A DNA stretch of 64,000 nucleotides from Halobacillus salinarum. GTDB taxonomy: Bacteria > Bacillota > Bacilli > Bacillales > Halobacillaceae. Positions 60,540 to 64,000 of this stretch are shown piece after piece; the first letter of the stretch is position 1; each line of letters opens with the position of its first letter. Made by a program: the position numbers and the translations under genes. The stretch is from positions 1,612,001 to 1,676,000 of the forward strand of contig NZ_CP095073.1 of assembly GCF_022919095.1 (NCBI RefSeq), given 5' to 3'. The notes under the pieces are model-generated. The model saw only the letters and a list, made by a program, of their open reading frames with translations. It had not been told where the DNA came from and made no database searches.

Positions 60540-60785
60540 CGTTGACAGAAGCAAGTAGTACACGTATCCCTGTATTTCAGAGAATCGATGGGTGGTGCAA
60601 ATCGATACACATACCTGTATGAATTACTTTCTTAAGCTTCTTTTATGAAAGCTTTTTTAGCCATTAGTAAAAGACGGAAAAAGGCCGTTATCCTTTTGAG
60701 TGGAAGGATCGGGTGATTCTTTAACTTGGGTGGTAACGCGTGAACGAGACACGTCCCTTGACTGGGGCGTGTCTTTTGTTTTTCA
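60540..60785 (+). promoter_or_regulatory. Tyrosine T-box riboswitch with terminator/antiterminator
   Basis: Stem I begins near AAGTAGTACACG and closes at GAATTACTT; the AGAGAATCGAT...GGTGCAAATCGAT portion is the AG-bulge/apical-loop region; TAC at 60612-60614 is a good specifier candidate for tyrosine. The T-box sequence is TGGGTGGTAACGCG (60727-60740), which binds the tRNA acceptor end. The terminator hairpin is GACACGTCCC / GGGGCGTGTC (60748-60772) with TTTTGTTTTT. Uncharged tRNA-Tyr would allow tyrS expression. Confidence 0.9.
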
Positions 60786-60829
60786 CAGGGATATGTTCAG
60801 AAAACAGCTATATTTAGGAGGTTTCCAGA

Positions 60830-62074
60830 ATGAATGTTAGTGAGCAGTTAAGTGAAAAGCAGTGCAGGGAAATGGAGAGACAGTACGGTGTTCTATCCTA
60901 TGGTGTAAATACGATTATTCCAAATATGGAGTTAAAAGAGAAGATTGCTAAATCTATTCAAACAGGCATGCCTCTTAAAGTGAAGCTTGGGCTTGATCCG
61001 ACTGCTCCAGATGTTCACATTGGCCATACCGTGGTACTCAACAAGCTGAAGCAGTTTCAACAGTTTGGCCATACCATTCAGCTGATTATCGGGGATTTCA
61101 CCGGAAAAATTGGCGATCCTACCGGGAAGGCTTCTGCAAGAAAGGCCCTTACAGACGAAGAGGTAAGACATAATGCAAAAACGTACTTTGAGCAATTTGG
61201 CAAAGTGCTTGATATGAACGCCGTTGAACTCCATTACAATTCGAAATGGTTATCGAAGATTGACTTTGCAGAAGTTCTCAAGTTAGCAGGAAGTGTTACG
61301 GTCGCTCGGATGCTTGAGCGCAATGATTTCCACAATCGCTATGAAGCGAATAAGCCGATTTACCTGCATGAATTCTTTTATCCCGTTATGCAGGGCTATG
61401 ATTCGTACATACTCGGTTCAGATATTGAATTGGGTGGGACAGACCAGGAATTTAATGTTTTATTCGGACGACAGATTCAGGAGCAGTTTGGCCATGAGAA
61501 GCAAGTTGTCTTGCTTTTACCGCTGATCGAAGGGCTTGACGGAGTAGAAAAAATGTCGAAGTCAAAAAACAATTACATCGGCATCGATGAAAACCCGAAT
61601 GACATCTTTGGAAAAACCATGTCCATCCCAGACTCGCTGATCATTAAATATTTCGAACTTGCCTCAAATTTAAGCATAGAAGAAGTGGCTGAAATAAAAG
61701 AAAATCTTCAAAAAGAAGAGCTTCACCCACGTGATGCTAAGCTGAGACTCGCATTTTCCTTTGTGGAAATGCTTTATGACAGAAATACTGCTCTTCAAAG
61801 CAAAGAACACTTTCTTACGGTGTTCCAAAAGAAAAAAATGCCCGCAGATATTCCTGAAGTAGTCTGGACAAAAAGCAAGAGCATCGCGATCGTTGAATTA
61901 GTAAAAGAACTAAATTTACTTCCCTCAAAAAGTGAAGTGAGGAAGATGATTCAAAACGGAGGAATCCGAATAAATCAAAACAAAATTAGTGATCCCCATA
62001 TGGTGATAACCATCGAGGAAGGTATGATTTTGCAAGTTGGAAAGCGGAAATTCGTTAAATTAACAACAGGTTGA
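60830..62074 (+). CDS. tyrS: Tyrosyl-tRNA synthetase (TyrZ-like)
   Basis: The 414-residue class I synthetase has [18 protein letters not shown] (HIGH), [26 protein letters not shown] and [14 protein letters not shown] (KMSKS), and a C-terminal S4-like domain ([17 protein letters not shown]). Length and the [11 protein letters not shown] type fit the TyrZ subclass of Bacillus rather than the main TyrS. AGGAGGTTTCCAGA precedes the ATG. It is controlled by the preceding T-box and is followed at once by an AAA ATPase gene. Confidence 0.95.
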   Translation: MNVSEQLSEKQCREMERQYGVLSYGVNTIIPNMELKEKIAKSIQTGMPLKVKLGLDPTAPDVHIGHTVVLNKLKQFQQFGHTIQLIIGDFTGKIGDPTGKASARKALTDEEVRHNAKTYFEQFGKVLDMNAVELHYNSKWLSKIDFAEVLKLAGSVTVARMLERNDFHNRYEANKPIYLHEFFYPVMQGYDSYILGSDIELGGTDQEFNVLFGRQIQEQFGHEKQVVLLLPLIEGLDGVEKMSKSKNNYIGIDENPNDIFGKTMSIPDSLIIKYFELASNLSIEEVAEIKENLQKEELHPRDAKLRLAFSFVEMLYDRNTALQSKEHFLTVFQKKKMPADIPEVVWTKSKSIAIVELVKELNLLPSKSEVRKMIQNGGIRINQNKISDPHMVITIEEGMILQVGKRKFVKLTTG

Positions 62075-62100
62075 AGCTATTCCAAAAGGAGTGGAACTCA

Positions 62101-62811
62101 GTGGAGTTAACTACGGAAACCCAGTTCATCAAAAGTCTTGACTTTAAGAAAGAAGAGATTCGATCCTATCAATCTTTTCCGTTAAACCTGCCAGTCGTGC
62201 GGAATTTTTCCAAACTGATTTTCCACCCTAATGTTACGTATATTGTGGGGGAAAATGGAATGGGGAAATCTACGTTACTTGAAGGGATCGCAGTCCAACT
62301 CGGCTTTAATCCAGAAGGAGGAACGCTCAACTTTAACTTTTCCAATTATGATTCCCATTCTAATCTCGATCAATATATGAGAATTGTTAAGGGAGCTTAC
62401 CGTCCAAAGGATCATTTCTTCTTACGTGCTGAAACCTTTTACAATCTGGCAACGAACATAGAAGAATTAGATAAAGATCCTGTTTCAGGACCGAAAATAG
62501 TGGAGTCGTTTGGAGGGAAATCCCTTCATAAACAGTCTCATGGGGAATCTTTTTTTGCTGCGTTTAATCACCGTTTTCAAGGGAATGGTCTTTATATTCT
62601 CGATGAACCTGAAGCGGCGTTATCTCCTATTAGACAGTTGTCCATGGTAAGCAGGATGCATGAACTTGTACAGCAAGGATCGCAATTCATCATTTCTACC
62701 CATTCGCCGTTATTAATGGCTTACCCAAAGGCTAAAATTATAGAATTAGGTGATACAGGGATGAAAGAAGTTAACCTTGAAGACACCGGGCATTTCTCAA
62801 CTATGAAATAA
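62101..62811 (+). CDS. AAA-family ATPase (ABC-like, RecF/COG3910 type)
   Basis: The 236-residue ATPase has Walker A YIVGENGMGKSTLLEGIAV, an ABC-like signature KQSHGESFFAAF, Walker B LYILDEPEAALSP and a switch His in FIISTHSPLLMAYP. Such stand-alone ATPases (COG3910) have no known role. GTG 62101 is preferred, with AAAAGGAG (62084-62091) nine bases upstream; the longer frame to 62071 overlaps tyrS. It begins 26 bp after tyrS, so it may be under T-box control as well. Confidence 0.82.
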   Translation: MELTTETQFIKSLDFKKEEIRSYQSFPLNLPVVRNFSKLIFHPNVTYIVGENGMGKSTLLEGIAVQLGFNPEGGTLNFNFSNYDSHSNLDQYMRIVKGAYRPKDHFFLRAETFYNLATNIEELDKDPVSGPKIVESFGGKSLHKQSHGESFFAAFNHRFQGNGLYILDEPEAALSPIRQLSMVSRMHELVQQGSQFIISTHSPLLMAYPKAKIIELGDTGMKEVNLEDTGHFSTMK

Positions 62812-62948
62812 TTCTTTGAGGATAAAGACAGGTGGTTACACCACTTACTGAAATAAAACAAGGGTAATCATTCTTCCAGTACGAATAAGTTATCATTTTC
62901 CAATCGACGTACTAAAATAGACGTACAAGAGGTTAAGGGGGATTTATT

Positions 62949-64000
62949 TTGGTACTTGGCGCGAAAATGGAAACTTTTTCACAGGCATTCCTGGACGGTT
63001 CTGCCTACATTACCACGGAGTCTCTCCATGACTCTATGGAGAATTACGAAGTTGCTGTATTTAATTATGAAGGGGATCATGCTTTAGGTTTTGGATTTCC
63101 TCAATCCGTCGTGTCAGGAGATCCCACTTCAAGCGGCATGGTGCTCTGGACGAGAGTGAATCCTGACTTGGAAAGAGGCCTCACAAATAAAGAAATTGAT
63201 CCGTGGTTTCAAAAGAGGATGATGAAGGAGACGGACCTCGCAAACGCCATCCCTCAAGGCGGATTTGTGATGTTTCAAATCAGCAGAGATGTTGATTTTT
63301 CATGGATCGAATTAAGCGGATTCTCCCCTATTTGGAAAGATCATGACCATGTAGTTAAGCTTGATTTAGATCACGAGCTGAAGCCTGGAAAATCTTATTA
63401 TTACCGTTTTATCACTAAAAATGGACGGATAAGTAAAACGGGCCATTGTAAAACGCTTCCGAAAGAAGAAGAAGATTACCCGGCTGCAAGGATAGGGTAT
63501 ATCTCCTGTCAGGATTATACGAGTGGTTATTTTAATGCTTTATCTCATCTGGCGGATGAAAATCTCGACTTTTTTCTCCATCTAGGCGACTACATATATG
63601 AAGCCGTAGGGAAAGCAGAATACCAGTCTTCATTGAAGGAAAGACAGCTTGAACTTCCAGATGGTATAAATAAAGCGAGCTCACTTGAGGATTATCGAAC
63701 GTTGTATCAAACCTACCGCACCGATAAGGATTTACAGCGTCTCCATGAATCTCACGCGATGGCAGCCACCTGGGATGATCATGAATATGCCAATGATGCG
63801 TACTCTCCGGGTGTTGCTCCAGACGATAGCCTTAAACCAGATTTCAATCGAAGAGAAAATGCAGACAGGGCTTGGATCGAATACATGCCGGTCAGACTGG
63901 CTTATGAAACCGATACATCTATTAAACTATATCGTAGGTTTAAGCTGGGAAAGCTGACCGAAGTATTTATGACGGATGAGCGGTCGAACAGGGATGCTCA
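62949..64000 (+). CDS. PhoD-like phosphatase/phosphodiesterase (3' end outside window)
   Basis: The frame is open from TTG 62949 (AAGGGGGA six bases upstream) to the window end, at least 350 residues. N-terminal FPQSVVSGDPTSSGMVLWTR is the PhoD N-domain (Fe/Ca phosphatase) pattern; LHLGDYIYEAV and MAATWDDHEYANDAY carry metal-binding Asp/His; RADRAW-like ENADRAWIEYMPVR and LTEVFMTDERSNRD follow. No Tat or Sec signal peptide is seen, so it may be cytosolic, unlike typical PhoD. It cleaves phosphomonoesters or phosphodiesters; substrate unknown. Confidence 0.85.
   Translation, partial: MVLGAKMETFSQAFLDGSAYITTESLHDSMENYEVAVFNYEGDHALGFGFPQSVVSGDPTSSGMVLWTRVNPDLERGLTNKEIDPWFQKRMMKETDLANAIPQGGFVMFQISRDVDFSWIELSGFSPIWKDHDHVVKLDLDHELKPGKSYYYRFITKNGRISKTGHCKTLPKEEEDYPAARIGYISCQDYTSGYFNALSHLADENLDFFLHLGDYIYEAVGKAEYQSSLKERQLELPDGINKASSLEDYRTLYQTYRTDKDLQRLHESHAMAATWDDHEYANDAYSPGVAPDDSLKPDFNRRENADRAWIEYMPVRLAYETDTSIKLYRRFKLGKLTEVFMTDERSNRDA

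Noticed and set aside
62906-62926. Direct repeat GACGTAC-N7-GACGTAC before the PhoD-like gene as an operator
   Set aside because: Only two short copies and no other support; could be chance.

Overview
The window reads as chromosome of a low-to-moderate GC, spore-forming, probably halophilic or salt-tolerant member of the Bacillaceae (Halobacillus/Virgibacillus type is my best guess). Support: strong AGGAGG-type ribosome binding sites, frequent TTG/GTG starts, an H-type small acid-soluble spore protein, a YjzC-like protein, CcdC, a Bce-type antimicrobial-peptide module, a T-box-controlled tyrosyl-tRNA synthetase and a class D sortase. No rRNA, tRNA, insertion sequence, CRISPR array or prophage was found.

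Layout. 1-1360: end of an FAD monooxygenase gene and ccdC. 1638-8495: a HisC-type aminotransferase, a 2-oxoacid dehydrogenase complex (E1 alpha, E1 beta, and an E2 broken by one missing base), an NhaC antiporter and an esterase. 8662-17487: a nearly complete homoprotocatechuate (4-hydroxyphenylacetate) meta-cleavage cluster, with hpaG1-hpaG2-hpaF, a convergent LysR regulator, and hpaE-hpaB-hpaD-hpaC-dapA-like divergent from it. Together, 1638-17487 looks like a tyrosine/aryl-acetate catabolic block: transamination, oxidative decarboxylation, hydroxylation, ring cleavage, side-chain processing and aldol cleavage. A near-consensus cre site and a motif shared by both hpa promoters suggest catabolite repression and LysR control.

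17620-23786: small membrane proteins, an alpha/beta hydrolase with an Asp nucleophile, a GC-rich PadR-DUF1048-DrrAB-type exporter island with a shared operator-like motif, and an Nramp-like transporter lacking the usual metal ligands. 24078-29123: rifamycin phosphotransferase (rph) directly followed by the RNA polymerase recycling ATPase helD, a possible two-layer rifamycin-resistance operon. 29452-45343: mostly single accessory or housekeeping genes (methyltransferase, AbrB-like transporter, two isochorismatase-fold hydrolases, TetR, a decayed MocR regulator, a solute:Na+ symporter with two small membrane partners, class IV aminotransferase, GrpB, HD hydrolase, EamA, aminoglycoside 6-adenylyltransferase-like, DinB). 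One of the hydrolases is preceded by a possible translational attenuator.

46025-54811: an orphan RsbT-like kinase, an Excalibur-LPDTA surface protein with its class D sortase, an unknown polytopic membrane protein, SspH, a soluble PAS chemoreceptor, a Cys-rich helical protein, a striking 520-bp array of 20-bp repeats, and a DUF1206 plus lipid-kinase pair. 54941-60370: a small XRE regulator with two membrane proteins (one only 56 aa), then a full BceRS-BceAB module with a perfect inverted-repeat operator. 60540-64000: T-box, tyrS, an AAA ATPase and the start of a PhoD-like phosphatase that runs off the window.
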